Shown piece by piece: positions 34,401-47,368 of a stretch of DNA of 64,000 nucleotides. Both the position numbers and the translations under genes were made by a program. Position 1 is the first letter of the stretch; each line of letters begins with the position of its first letter. The notes below the pieces were generated by a model. The model did not search any database and was not told where the DNA came from. It worked only from the letters and a program-made list of their open reading frames with translations. This stretch comes from Isoetes taiwanensis (lineage: Eukaryota; Streptophyta; Lycopodiopsida; Isoetales; Isoetaceae): the NCBI GenBank assembly GCA_021234155.1, contig JAJEKV010000010.1:16124275-16188274 (forward strand), read 5' to 3'.

Positions 34401-34535
34401 GCCGTAGATCTTAGAAAAGAAGAATCTAAGAGAGAAAATTACTATCACATCAATGTTTTATGAGGTGGAGGTGCTACATCTAGAATCGCAAGAAAGGCTA
34501 TAGGCTTGGTTGGGCTGGCGTGCTAGAATTGGGGG
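34361..34535. repeat. Dispersed repeat, copy A (partner at 46204-46370)
   Basis: Shares 'catctccgtg', 'ggttgtagatctt' / 'ggccgtagatctt', 'gatgaggtgga.gtgctac', 'tagaat.gcaagaaagg' and 'ggcttggttgg.ctgg.gtgct' with 46204-46370 in the same order and orientation. An unclassified interspersed family of at least 170 bp. Confidence 0.75.
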
Positions 34536-34567
34536 TGGGGGGAATCAATTTACGCCACCAAACTTTA

Positions 34568-34615
34568 GAGACTTGAACCTGTGACCTCCCAACTCCAACC
34601 ATATGCACCATGCCA
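34568..34615 (-). promoter_or_regulatory. tRNA-like A/B boxes, possible SINE head
   Basis: On minus: tggcatggtgcatatgg (A-box-like), then about 20 nt later ggttcaagtctc (B-box-like). It suggests a tRNA-derived SINE head reading leftwards. Boundaries and tail not seen. Confidence 0.35.
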
Positions 34616-34619
34616 AGCT

Positions 34620-37600
34620 TCCTTGAGTGTGATGTATATATTTTGTGCACTTATTATACACATCTAGTACTTTGTTTTCCCTACAATAGCAAACTTTACC
34701 TACAGTGCTCCCTTTCACTGGATATAGTAGTTTCTCGTTCTAGGTATCCTATAGTAACTCTGTTTTCTATAGAAGACTCAAGCAATTGCTCTTTGCCAAA
34801 CCAGTGCTGTGGTGGCAACAAATCCATCGGACTTGTGCAACCATGGCAAGGTGCAATCACCCTAATGGTTAATATTGTCATTCGGACATAGGTTCTTTGA
34901 CCATATTATTAAACTTTGACGATGAGCGATGGAAGGAAACTTCTTTGAGCGAGATAGAAATTTCTAAGTTGGATCCTAATCTGCCATCCTCTCTGATAAA
35001 CATTAGGTAACAACAATAATCTAGAAGTATATATATACTGGGGTTAAGTAAAATTCATAGAGACAACAGTCTATTTTTCTTTAGCTTCCAAGTCTTGACT
35101 CGTCTCACTTCCCAGAGAACGGTTCTCTCCCTTGGCCCAACCAACTAGGGACTGCCATGCCGCATCTCTAGGCTGTAGGTTTGGAATTTTTTTTTTTATT
35201 ATTATTATTTTTTTTTAACCGTCACCCTTCAATAGTTCTTCGCAATGGTCATGCTCCTTTTATAGACCATTCCCCCATATCACGGTACATATTCTATGGG
35301 ACATACTGACTGCTTGTGCCAAAACTCCCACAACAATGTCAATACTCTAATTGAACTTATCTAGAGCATAAACTTTAGTATTATGTTGTGCCAAATCTCA
35401 CCGCTTATATGGCGTGATTATTTGTCTGCACCACACGCCTGTCAAATTGACAGTGACCAACCCTCTTTTGGAGTTGTTCTACTGTAATAGTCTGATGGCA
35501 TCCAACCATTGTTGACTAGTCACCTCCTTCTAGGGTACCTAGATATGGTTGGGGCAAAGTGTTTCCAACCATTACTTTACTGCCTAGACATTATTAAGTT
35601 CCATATATAAACTTACATATCCCAAGGGATTACATGAATATCCCAAAGGATAGTACCACTCAAGGACCTCTCAAGAGAGGCCTCTTCTATTAAAACTATT
35701 CTTGATGAAATTATTGTCCATCATGTGGTCCTAGGAATTGAAAGTCTTCTTCCCTAGGCTATGTACCAAACCTTTAAAGAGTTTTCCAGCCCTTGCTGCC
35801 TTTCAAGCCATAAATCTATCCTTGCCTGCTAGTGAACACCCTTCAAACCATGCCACTCCTCCAAAAGTTGTGGAGGTAATAACGTCCATGATCGATTTTC
35901 GTTACCCTGGCCCTTGAAGTGGGTTGCTTATTAATTTCCACATTGCTCATTGACTGTACACGTGATACAGTGTATACAATTCACCCCTTAGTTACGAGCC
36001 TTATTCCGTAGGGTCACCAATCCATTTACTCCTTCAGATATTCTTTAACCCTCGTGTTGGCTTCTAAGCCGTTGTTATTGTATGATATAACAATTTATGT
36101 TCCAAGGTTGCTTTCAAATTCCCTTATGTTTTTAACATGCATATCATTGGGGGTTATGATTTAACGTTGTTATACACAATAGAAATGTTAGTCATTGGGT
36201 TCTTCTGTCATGACTTCATGACGTTGTTATGGCATTACAAGTGACTTCGCATACTCATATAAGCCATAGTCATGCCCTAAGTTAGCAAGTGAGCCTTCGT
36301 AAGAATCGTAGATTACTCAGAGTCATCAGGGTCTCTGCCTTGTATTTTGTAATTCTACCAAAATATCCATGCCTGATATAGCCCAAGGTGTTATTTTCCT
36401 ACTACCCCAACTTGTATCAATGTTCTAGCCCTACATGTCCTAACTTACAACTCCGTGCAACCCATTGGGTTCAACTCTGCCTGATCCAAGTAAGGATCAT
36501 GTTAAATACCTAGCCTTCGGTGTCCATGCAGGACATATTTGAGCTTTTAGCAGGTAAGTGTTATTCGCCATCCAGCCGGGAATTGTACTATTCAACCCCA
36601 TCATCTTGAGCCTTATTCTATTGCCCATTAACATTTATTTTAAGTGCCAACTATAACATCCTACCTTGGCATGCAGTCGATCGGCTGTTGTCTGCACATC
36701 CCAGACGTACTCCAAACCCTTCATTGGTAAGAATGGACTTCAGTTGTGTCTTTCTCTTCCCATGCCACTGCATAGTTACCCCACCAAATTTTATATCATA
36801 CATTTTCATGGTACGTATTGCATAAACTTGAAGTGTCAACCTTGTTGCTTCCAAACAAAATCCATTATCTATGTACCTTTACGATGTGGCCGAGCCATCG
36901 ACTTCCTAAATGGACAGTGGCCAACTCTATGTTGGAATTGCATATGTTGTCTATGTTTTGATCGGATCCCCAGGTTCTTTTTCCAACCATTCCTTTAGCC
37001 CTTATGGTACTCAGCACGTCAATAAATTGTGATCCCCAATACGATTATAGCAAAATTCTAAAAGGTTACTACCCCATCTGAATATCAACTTATTATTTTC
37101 TTAGATTACCATGTCAACTTCAACTTTTGATCAGTTTCAAATGTTGTCATCTTCGAACCCCTCATAATGAGACGGAGGCGTTAAACAATCTCGATTGTGT
37201 AATAGAAAATTCCTATGTTCGAACCTTTGTTTGCAACTGCCATAGGGTTATCCAATTCTTTATCATCTTAAGGGTCTTAACGTCATAATCCGTAAGAGAT
37301 GTGTATCCCAAGGCAAGGAATCCTCATGCCTCTACTTTGAGGTTCAGCATTGATCCTCCCCTGAGTAAGGTAATTCTAAGGATATATGGACTGCTGGTCT
37401 ATATAATCTCACCCCTTCTACCCTATACACCTCGTCTTGATTCTTATTGGGACATGGAGTTGATAGGAATTGCCCTCTTCTCAGTTATCCCAGCAAAGTC
37501 ACCGTCCTTCTCTTCTTCCATCATTGGATGAGATATTTCAGACATCCTGTTATTCCCACACCGAATAGATGCTCTCAACTTATAATGTTGATTTAATTCA

Positions 37601-38000
37601 TCGGTATCTAGAACCCTTTAATAGTTAATCTCCCATTATCTGTTTTTTTAATTCTATTCTAACCATCCTTCGGATGTTTTTGAATGTAACATCACCCTAT
37701 ACGCTAGCCTTACTCTGGCTATTTCCCTGACTTCAATTCTTTTCATGTCCCTTAGTACGTTATACCCACCGAAGATAGTCAACTCCAACCATTGGGATAA
37801 CTTGAATGCTTATCTCTGGTAGATAATACCTAACTCAATATCTTCATATCATATCATTATGCTTTTCTTTAAAACTTGTTAGGTAACATTCCACTCGCCT
37901 TGCACGAATATCCTACTATCTTCCAGTATAGCATACATCGGGATGTCACGATTGACATCCTTGATATCATCACTAATATAGTATTTGATACTACTACATC
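34620..38000. other. TE debris, no intact gene
   Basis: No intact frame. The minus frame 36651-36854 (KFGGVTMQWHGKRKTQLKS) is reminiscent of the segment between protease and RT in Ty3/gypsy polyproteins, but nothing else of pol could be confirmed. A poly-T/ATT tract lies at 35187-35217. Confidence 0.35.
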
Positions 38001-38005
38001 CTTCC

Positions 38006-38222
38006 CAGGGATAGGTTCAATACTGTATATGTTTTATACATGATACGTATTTTTTGAAAGATACGACACAAATTTGACGTTTAATACGTCTAAAAACATT
38101 TTCGGCGTCGAAAAAATTTCGCGTAAGCGAAACCTTTAGTTTACGCGGGAAGGTTTCGCTTACGCAAAAAAAAAAATCGAAAAGATTTTTTTTTTTTTTT
38201 TTGAATTTTCGCGTAAGCGAAA

Positions 38223-38253
<31 letters not shown>

Positions 38254-38408
38254 CCGTAAGCGAAACTGAAGGTTTCGCTTACGCGAAATTTTTTTTTTCT
38301 GGCCGATAGATTAAAAATACGAAAAAATATGTATTTAACCTAAAAATATGTATTTTTGGACTTTATACGTCTGGAAAAATAATTTCGTACGTACAGAACC
38401 TATCCCTG
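38006..38408. mobile_element. hAT-type MITE, complete, 403 bp
   Basis: Terminal inverted repeats CAGGGATAGGTTC (38006-38018) and its complement (38396-38408), flanked by a perfect 8-bp target duplication atccttcc (37998-38005 and 38409-38416). The CAGGG-type ends and 8-bp duplication are diagnostic of hAT elements. There is no coding capacity, so it depends on a transposase elsewhere. The interior has long poly-A/T tracts and repeated 'cgcgtaagcgaaacctt' words in both orientations, making a GC-tipped foldback. Confidence 0.93.
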
Positions 38409-38416
38409 ATCCTTCC

Positions 38417-41400
38417 AACATCCACGACCACTACCTTGTTATTATGTGATATTGTAACATGTGTGAGCCATTCCTAAGTCTAGGGTCATATGTGATTGTT
38501 TGACATAGCCGTATAGTCAAGCTCATAGTTGCCGGCCATATTGTACAATCCTCACTACCTACATGTCTATACATGTATTTTTCTATGTATACTCTTGTCG
38601 TAGCCTGTAATTACAATCCGCTCCGGTATAACACTCTAGTGGACGATGTTATCCACCAGAAATTCAACTTTTTGTTATCTCAAAAGTATTTCACGTCATT
38701 GATCTTGTGCTATATATCTATTGTGTTTTCAATACCATAGTTTTTGAAACTGACGACTAATTCTCGTAGGCAAACTCCAGTTGAGGGGGTTTATCAAACT
38801 GTATTGGTGAATTCCAAAATAAAATCTAAGGGTTCTTGTCATCTTTCCTTTTCTTTCTGCATGCTTAGTGATATCATACAATTGATTGAAATCATTAGAA
38901 CAACATAACATGAATTACCTCTTGTCCTTAGGGATATTTCCTTCATCGCCCACACCATACTACATCAATAAAGGATGGGAGATAGTGACATTTGTCCGCG
39001 ACAATGTTGGAGAGAAGCATTCAAATACTTAATCCTATATAAAGCATCTGTTGCTGGGTTATTCTTTCTAGGATATGCTCAATACTAATATGAAACTCAT
39101 TGAGGTATCCAAGCCATCTAACCTGAGATAAGAGGATCAACTTGGAACTCATTTAGTTTAGCTGCTTCCAACTTGGCTTACATTATCCTTCATCTGAATT
39201 TCTCAACGAGGCATTCACAGTTCGTTCTGCTAATTTCCTTTTCTAGTTTTTATAGATGAAAAGCCAATAATGAATTCACTAAACTTGGAAGCAACTATGC
39301 CAATAAACCAATACAATAATTACTAGTTATGGTGCCCGGCGTTGCCGGGCTTTACTACAATATGAATGGTGCTTGTTTGATTGTTGGCTCGAATAAGGAA
39401 TGTGACATTTTTTCCTATCTGACGTGATGTTAAAAAGGAAGGAAGGTGTGAATGTGAGTGTGGTGTATGAGGGGCATTATTACATGTGGTGTGGTATGCC
39501 ATGAACTTATGGGTCAACTCATGTTTCATGTGAAGTATATTCAATGATATGAAGATAAGATGCTTTCCGCACCATTAGTAAAAACAAAGAAAACTTCAAC
39601 AATGTTTTACCAATATTTATCTTTTTAAAGAAAAAAGTCTCAAAGAAAACTTCAACAATGTTTTACCGAATTTATCTTTTTGGAGAAAGAAGCTTTTTGT
39701 CAAACAACTGTTTTGCCAAAGATCGTCTAGATTCTTAGAAACTTCAAAATAGAATCTTGAGTACATAGATATAGTTGCACCGATGGGTTGTGATTGCCAG
39801 TAGCTAGCAAGATCTCACTTTGGCTCTGGAATTAAAGTGTAAATGGTAGTCTCAGTAAATGCATTTGTGTGGAGCACTCAAAGGTTCCTCAAACATTGTA
39901 TGGTAAACTTTTGAAGAAATACATGGACTAAAGTTGGTTTCAAGATGTAGGCATGCCAAACCAAGAAGTCATTATTGGGGTATGAGAGCGAGGCAATGTA
40001 ATTGAAAAGATTATGGCGTGATATTGTCATGGCAAACCTCATAGCCCTTGCAAGAAAAAGAAAGTGGCAATTACCAATAGAAAACCCAAGATTTATTTCA
40101 ACATTGAAGCATACATGTCCAAAATGCAAAGTCTCTAGATTAGAATGAGAATGAGAATGATTTTTTATCGTCCACTGAGGCCAATCGGCCTATGGGACCC
40201 ACAAGGAGCGCAGCAAGGGGCTTGCAAAAAACTAATCCTAGGGTCTATTATAAAGCAGATTGTCGTGTGTGTCTATGGGAAGCGAGTATGGGAAGCGAAT
40301 AAGTAGCTTTCATGATTCGATCATTGTAAGTGCTCTGAATAAATAGTTATTTCAAAGTTCATCAAATAAATTTAAATCTTCTATCGCTTTGAGCCCAATG
40401 CATTTTTTGTTGGAAACAATAATTTTGCAAAAGTTAATTTTCTAAACGCTTGATCTTGCTAAGCCTAAGGATAGCATATATTCATGATGAGTCATATTCT
40501 AAGGTTTTTATATGGAGGCATTCCAATAATAAAAGCAAAGGTTAGAAAACTCATACCATTACCAAGTAGAGAAGTGCTAGGCAATATCACCCCAAGTGGC
40601 ATTGCCACATTTTTGTATCTGTTTGTTGTGTTGTGGAAAAAATGTCATTGAAGAAATGGCTTTTTTTAACGGTAAGGATCTTTTCTTGAAGCCTCCGAGA
40701 TTATAGCTGAAAGGCACTAATGTTTTCTTATTGTTGCCCTTGGGATCATTTCAACGTAAATGTATCAAAATCACTAATGATTTTTTGTTATTGCCCTTGG
40801 GATCAAGACATAAGGCGTTTTACCACGTTCCTGCATTACTAAGCATAAAATGAGAGTAATATAGTCACAAAAAGGGACTGTAATTAGATGACAATATTTT
40901 ACTCAGCAATGGTATATCTACATGGCACTATTTCGTGGAAGTTATCAGAGTTTGTACTATTACCAGTTGAATAATTTTAATCTAACCAAATACAGATCCA
41001 CTAAAAGAACTCAGAATAAAAAAAAGCAAACTTTATTCCCTATTGCAGGGCATAACAACTCATTTATAATGCATATGCATGAGAAAATAAAAGACCAAGT
41101 TCCTTCAACCCTGAATATAAATAAAGGCACCAATAGTTATGTATGCACCAATAGTAATGCCGTCTCTGCATTTAAGTAAATAGTTAAGAGATTGATTCAA
41201 GGATGGCTACAGACAGCTTGATAATCCCGCACACAACAGAAAGATAATTAGTTGGCATGACGAACAATGGTATTCTAAACATGGATAGCTGGCATCCTGG
41301 TCTTTTAAAGCACCTATTTGACATCAAGAGTCCAACACATGTTATTAAGGGCCAAAGCAGTTGTTGTACCTCTGCATTACATAAAGACCTACCAACATTA

Positions 41401-41655
41401 TTTATTGGTATCCTAAGCCCGAATGGAGTTTGGAGTATTGAAGCTTTACTTCTGTAAATGATGATAAATAGAATTGATGCATCTGCCTAGGATTTACATG
41501 CACTGAGAAGTTCGAACTCTGCAGCTCACAACGTCCCTTCCCAACCATCTATATGAGACAGAACAAAAGGTTTGGCTGCGAAAAGTACCGACTCTGCAAT
41601 TGTTATCTAAATGTTCGCATGCACTTATGAAGGTTAGAAGAATTCAATGGTACAA
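38417..41655. other. Intergenic, no gene recognised
   Basis: Contains a GCCCGGC-GTT-GCCGGGC hairpin (about 39332-39348) and a duplicated 'aaagaaaacttcaacaatg' (39586 and 39642). 40150-40205 matches the tail of the LINE at 6745-6815 ('atcgtccac.gag.ccaatcg.cctatggg'), so it is a LINE 3' fragment or a derivative. Confidence 0.5.
40150..40225 (-). mobile_element. LINE-tail fragment related to 6745-6815
   Basis: 'tttttatcgtccac' followed by 'ccaatcg(g)cctatgggaccc' is common to both loci in the same orientation. Too short to contain coding sequence; either a very 5'-truncated LINE copy or a SINE sharing the LINE tail. Confidence 0.55.
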
Positions 41656-41659
41656 ATAA

Positions 41660-41963
41660 GGAACTGCACTTAGTACTTTAAAGAGCCAAATGTTTCCTGG
41701 AAAAATGTATTAACACTCCTTCAACAATAGGCTCCTGCCTTATATGTATACTCTAAATTTGTTGCACAGTGGAAAGAAGGATCCATATTTTGGAACTGCA
41801 CTTAGTACTTTAAAGAGCTAAATGTTTCTTGGAAAAATGTATTAACACTCCTTCAAAAATAGCCTCCTGCCTTATATGTATACTCTAAATCTGTTGCACA
41901 GTGGAAAGAAGGATCCATATTTTGGATTGTTGCACAGTGGAAAGAAGGATCCATATTTTGGCT
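41660..41963. repeat. Tandem repeat, 132 bp x2.3
   Basis: 'ggaactgcacttagtacttt' starts at 41660 and 41792. The unit end 'gttgcacagtggaaagaagg' occurs a third time at about 41930. It lies in the presumed next intron of the unidentified minus-strand gene. Confidence 0.9.
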
Positions 41964-41999
41964 GATCCAATAGTTAAAGGGATACATTTATAGTTTTAC

Positions 42000-43490
42000 C
42001 TTATACAACACCTTGGATGGCTTGAGAAATGCGTTGTGGGTTCCAACTGATCCAGAAACCATAGACATGGAACATCCATCTGTAAACAAATAAAAGCAGC
42101 AAAGGCATCAAGCTTAAGAAGACATTACTACCTACTACAACCTAAGAAGACATCAACAGACCAAACCTGGATGTATACTCTCAGAACAGAAGGACAATCA
42201 AGGACGTGGTAATTGCTGTTTCATATTTTCATGGCTACTGAATAAAACCATGCTTTTGAAACATGCCAGCTTCTAATAGTGTTCTAGTAATGTTTTGGAC
42301 TACAGATGACAATAGCTGATTTAGATACCTTCTGGTGTTGAAGGTTTCGTTTGTTGCACCTTAGATAGACTCCAAAATGGATTTGACCCTGCACATAAAT
42401 CACGTGTGACATTAGTAATGGCAGAACCTTTAACATGCAATCACGTATGCAATCATGTATAGCACTCTGACTTGCCAACATCCTCAAGGATTTCAGCAAT
42501 CCATTTCAAAAGCCCAAGAAGCACCTGACGAACCAAGAAGACGTAATGATCATTCCAATGATGAAGGAGATATGTTAGAATCACTTAAAAAACTCAAGCA
42601 TTCAACATGTTTTTTCATTTCCAGTCCTTAAAGTTGCATCAAGTCATTTTTGTCTCAAAGATACCGGCAAAATACCAACAGAAAGTATTTACCAACAAAA
42701 AGCATAGAGAAAATCAAGGCTCATCATTAGATAGATGTATGTCGACTACTGCTACGTCATAACCCATCTTTTTTATCTAAGAAGCTCCAATCTGCATGGA
42801 GAATATAAATGCACATTTCGTATGGAAGTTTCAAGCCAGTGTCATGGCAGATCATCCCTGAATGCTTTCTTTTACACAGAATACCATAAAGTGGAGAAAA
42901 GAATGGTCAAAATTAGTAAAGGCAAACTAAATATTGCATGATGTACATTCTGTTTGCAATTGCCAACAGGGGATCTTGATCTAAACAATGCATGACATGT
43001 AGTAGAATTAGAGGCAAATTTATTATCCATCTCAAAACTTGATGATCAGGCACTCTAATGAAATTTGGTCATGGAAAGTGTGCAATTAAAGCCAAAAAGC
43101 TTTGGCTATGAACAGAAACGATCCTACATTCTCTACTACTGAAAAAGAACATGGAACAAAAGAACATGGGACATCAAAACTACCACTCATTTGAAAACAG
43201 AAAGCTCTCAAATTTGAAACTAAAAGCTCTAAAAAGAACACTGACCTTTAACCTCAAATCGTGGTGCCATGATTTGTGATTCTTAGTCGTATACAATCGG
43301 CAACTAAAATCCAACATGATTGTGATTGCTGACACACACTTGAAACAATGCAGATAAAGACTGCCAAATGAAATAAATGATGTCGGATTGAGAACCCCAT
43401 ATTTGAATAGGAAAGTAAATGATACAGGGCAATAGATAAACTCACATGGCACAAAATAAGAAGAGGCATGCGAAGCTCCACATATTCTTT
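42000..43490 (-). CDS. Unidentified multi-exon gene, five phase-compatible exons
   Basis: Exons on minus: 43490-43446 (KEYVELRMPLLILCH), 43281-43246 (NHKSWHHDLRLK, weak acceptor), 42524-42476 (VLLGLLKWIAEILEDV), 42388-42329 (SNPFWSLSKVQQTKPSTPE) and 42079-42000 (GCSMSMVSGSVGTHNAFLKP then SKVLYK). Each is bounded by splice signals (gcttcgcacag, gttcgtcag, tttatgtgcag, ttgtttacag; donors gtgagt, gtcagt, gtatct, gtaaaa) and all phases agree, which is unlikely by chance. The 42476 donor is GC (g|gcaagt), a minor but known class. The family was not recognised; one amphipathic or membrane-like helix. The first and last exons were not found; 44200-44160 (MSANLPM before gtaagt) is a possible start. 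Confidence 0.45.
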
Positions 43491-43817
43491 CTGTGCGAAG
43501 CCAGAAAATCGTTCTTATAATATAAGCAACCTGAACATAGCATAATGCCAAAGCTAACCTACAAATGAACTCTGCATAAACTACAAATGGCATCAAGAGT
43601 TCAGCTGTTTAGAGTAGAACTATGGCTAATTAAACTATTCAAAAAATAAACTTGTTTAAGCCCGAATTCCATTACTTTTTTGCCAACTTCATAGCAAAAC
43701 ACAACAACAAACGTAAAACAGTTAGACTACAATGAAATTGACTCCATATATTGGAAGACGCATATATTGGCACTGGCTCAGCTCAGTTCATTTAGAACAC
43801 ATAGGCACAACATAAAC

Positions 43818-43962
43818 AAACCTGCTTAAAAATTCATTGCTTTTAATGATTTGAATCTGTAACAATAGGGTCTTATGCACACATCTCAACAAACCTGCTT
43901 AAAAATTCATTTGCTTTTAATGATTTGAATCTGTAACAATAGGATTATGCACACATCTCTAT
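43818..43962. repeat. Tandem duplication, 73 bp x2
   Basis: 'aaacctgcttaaaaattcat' begins at 43818 and 43891 and both units run through 'tgatttgaatctgtaacaat' to 'gcacacatctc'. Confidence 0.9.
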
Positions 43963-46203
43963 GACTCAATGCATTCAGTTTGAAACAAATTTGGTAAATT
44001 CCGTTGGGTGAGCAAGTATACAACACTCGCCATAGCAAAGCATCTCACGTATAGCTGTATCGGAGTCTACATGTCCAGTTAACTACAACAGATAGATAAT
44101 TTTCCTAGAATAATCAAACCCTTAAGATGAAATTGAAGCATCTGGGCCACAAACCGGAAGGAAAAAATAAAGCATCACTTACATAGGAAGATTCGCCGAC
44201 ATAATTTTTGAAGAAAAATTCTGGGGTGAAAATCTGTGGAATCAGACAATAGAAGTCCGAGGATGCCTAAGCCATGCACGCTGGACTAACCATATAGTTA
44301 TGAAAGTAGATGGAACTCCGAGCCACCAAAAGCAGAGGATAAAAACTCCACGACATTGGCCGATTAGGTTATGGCCAAGAACAGAGATGACTACGGCACC
44401 CCACCCGTCTTCCATGCCGCTCACGGCAGATGTGCATGCAGAAGAAATTGAAAGGGGCGAAATCGGTAAGCATGCTGAAGATTAGAAAGGCAAGAAATCG
44501 AAATTGAAATCATGCTCAATAAAAATTTTCCAATTTTTGGAAGATCGGTTTTTTTTCCCGGGGGCCAAAAGCCTCAAAACCTTAGGGAAATCACCTTAAG
44601 AAAAAATCCAAAAAGTTTTCGGGACCCCGGAAAAACCGAATTTAAACAATAGGATATTCTTAAAGTAAGCATATATTGTATCATGTTGTTAAAATAATTA
44701 TGAGGCAATGGCTATCATTTATGAATGCTTTCTATTATGTTTAGTTGTTCTTATTACAAATACGTGAGTTCTCTAAGTTGTTCTTATGTTGTTTTGGAAT
44801 AAATTAAGAGATTTCTTTTAGTAGAATGATATTATTCTGTGTACTTTGTTGCATTATTGCCATTTTCGTTTTCCTTCTTCATTTTTTCGTTCCAAAATTT
44901 TCGTTTTCCGTAACTATGCTTTCACATAGACATCGGAAAAGGAAGCGCAATGTAGACTCCAACTCAAAGACTAGTTTCTTTTCCTAGATCTCAGGTTTAG
45001 AGTATGGCCGATGAGTTGGGAAGTTGAGAAAAGGCACTTCTAGAAAAGGATCCTGCACTCAAGTCTTTCGAAGCAAACAAGTTCTTAGTCAACAAATATG
45101 CATAAGCACTCCTACATATTTTACTACCGAAGACTTGAAATGGTTTTGTGGAGATTCTTCTTGTCAACAATGTCCCAAGTATATTTGCTTTATGTCACTG
45201 GTCGTTAACACTAGTTTGATAGATGCAAGTGAAGTAGATGCTTCAATTAAAGGTTGGTAGTGTTGTAACAACCAGTAAGGTATTCTCAAAGAGCCAAGCT
45301 AGAGACAACTACCGCAGACATAATGCAAAGTATAATCAAATCTAGTGCTATATGCTCTTTGTGAGAACTAGTCTTCATCTAAGAGCTCTTGATTACTCCT
45401 TCCCATCTTTCTCGAGCCAGATAAATAACTGCAGTACTGAACATTAGAAAGAACAACTATACAATGGCGTTACCGGCATTGCTGCCTAGCAAGTGAAAAA
45501 TTTGCAAAGCATTCTATATGCTCTTTCTGCCAGAATTTTTTACTTGTACAACCTCAAACGCAGGATAAATCTAAAGACAAGGATCCCATCATCGCGCCTC
45601 CAATCTCCATTAGTAGTTTTTGGCCTATTTTCTGATTTCCCTATCCGTTGATTTCTAAAATTGAATATCTAATGGCATAGGTCCAACCAAATAAATCTAG
45701 GGTTCTATAGAGCAAAGATTCAGAGGCCGCTACAATGTAAGGGAAAAATAATAGAAGATCTGTTAAAAATCTATAAAATCAGCCTCTAAACTTGCTTGAA
45801 CATACGAATCCATGAAATTCTTTGGCAAAAGTCACACTGCACACAGCATGAAAAAGATTTTGCAAGATCCCCATTTGCTACCGCATAAACGATATGTAAG
45901 AAAGCTGTGAAGGGACAACAAAGCCAAAATTTCGTTCTATAAAATCTTCGCCATGAGTTTACAATGCATGCTTGTAGGCAGAGAAGCAAGAAACTACGGG
46001 CCACACTGAGAAAATAGCTAGCGACAAGGTAAACTTGCTCTAAAGATGAATAGCCCATGCTAGAGCACGTTTAGAGCTACACACGAATCTGCGGGGAAGC
46101 GTAGCAAGGTCAACATAGGCTGAATGCAGGCAAGAAATCCAAAGCAATCCAGAAACATATGCAGTTTAACAGCCCACAACAACGAGGAATCGTGACGAAT
46201 GAC
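43963..46203. other. No confirmed gene
   Basis: May hold the 5' part of the minus-strand gene at 42000-43490. An inverted repeat with GC-rich arms (ggtttttttt-cccgggg at about 44548 and its partner at about 44619) lies in an otherwise simple stretch. A plus frame at 45024-45260 (TTEDLKWFCGDSSCQQCPKY) is protein-like but unidentified. Confidence 0.35.
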
Positions 46204-46372
46204 ATCTCCGTGTTATTTCTTGACCTTATCTAATTTTCTTGGTTGTAGATCTTGAAAAAAAGAAACTAATGGCGAAAATAATGCCACATCAGTTTTTGAT
46301 GAGGTGGAAGTGCTACGCGGATAGGCTAGAATTGCAAGAAAGGTTCGTAGGCTTGGTTGGACTGGTGTGCTA
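46204..46372. repeat. Dispersed repeat, copy B (partner at 34361-34535)
   Basis: Same order of shared words as copy A, ending in 'gttggactggtgtgcta' before a poly-A run at 46372. The A-rich end could be a retroposon tail. Confidence 0.7.
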
Positions 46373-46379
46373 AAAAAAA

Positions 46380-47272
46380 AATCATGTATTTTCGGTAATC
46401 CTAAATCTAAGGAGACATTTTTACTAGTTACAACCAATTCAAAATTTGGACTCTTGCTGGTGGTAGAAAAGCAGGTGTAAAGTCACAGAATTTGATGATA
46501 AATGCGTGTTTATTTGTGGCCGACCTGAACACGTGTAGATGTAGATGGATCAGTAAGGGCGGCCACATGTTATTCTTTGATTTGAAAAAGGAGGGACGAC
46601 GTCCAATTGGCAGCGTAGTGGAGGCCAGTTTGGAATGTTCCACCCCGGGCCTCCAAGTTTTGCCGGATTGAGGTAGGGGCCTATCCCTTTGGTGCCGCAT
46701 TGGAAAGGCTCGGGGTAAAGGCTTCCAAAAATGCTTGTGCATGTAGCCACCCTTAGTGCATATCTTTTAAGCAGCATAAACATAGTTGAAAGTGCTAGAG
46801 GCAATTTGTTTGCTAGGTTGTCCTCAAGTTTTAGAGCCACGTGAAATCAAGGTAGTATCAATGCGCGTCCACCAACCATGCTTTGCCACGTGTCAGTTAT
46901 TCTTTTAAAGAATATTACAAATTTTTGGAGCAGACAACGTTAAAAAATAAAAAAAATTACTCTGCATTCATGTTTCAGCCAGAGCTTTTCAAATTTTCAC
47001 CCCGCATTCTGGCATTTTTAACTCGCATTCTCGCCGATTCACCTCTCATTCTGGCCGATTCCAGCCAACTGTATTGATCTTGCCTTTGATTTCACGTTTC
47101 AAGAAACACCCTAGGGATTAAATTCCGAGGCGTCAGCAGTAGGCATGGCCACATGGCCTCTTTCTAAGTACCCCTCCCGCTTTTTCAAATTTAGGGGGTG
47201 GAGGACCCCCACTTTGGGTAAGTTTTGGGTACCTCTTTTTTGGCCCCCCTCCCTAACCATTTAGGAAGGAGT
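46380..47272. other. No gene recognised
   Basis: Overlapping short minus frames at 46428-46840 show no family. Short 'cgcattctggc' / 'ctcattctggccgattc' repeats lie at about 46990-47060. Confidence 0.45.
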
Positions 47273-47368
47273 AATTCGAAGGAGCTTAAAATTTTGCTAT
47301 GAAATTTTGAGTGGCGGCACCACTCGCGGCTCAAAATTTCATACGTAATTTTATAGCTCCTTCGAATT
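47273..47368. other. Hairpin with 39-nt arms
   Basis: Arms 47273-47311 and 47330-47368 pair with about 14 bp perfect at each end and a slightly mismatched middle (aattcgaaggagct at the base, tatgaaattttgag near the loop). The 18-nt loop contains ggcggcaccac. The size fits a miRNA-type precursor or a short foldback transposon. Confidence 0.75.

Noticed and set aside
36651-36854. Ty3/gypsy polyprotein piece
   Set aside because: Only one weakly similar stretch; no RT, integrase or protease motif was found around it, so it is not annotated as an element.
46428-46840. Two overlapping minus frames of about 100 codons
   Set aside because: No recognisable family, no splice support, and they overlap each other in different frames.
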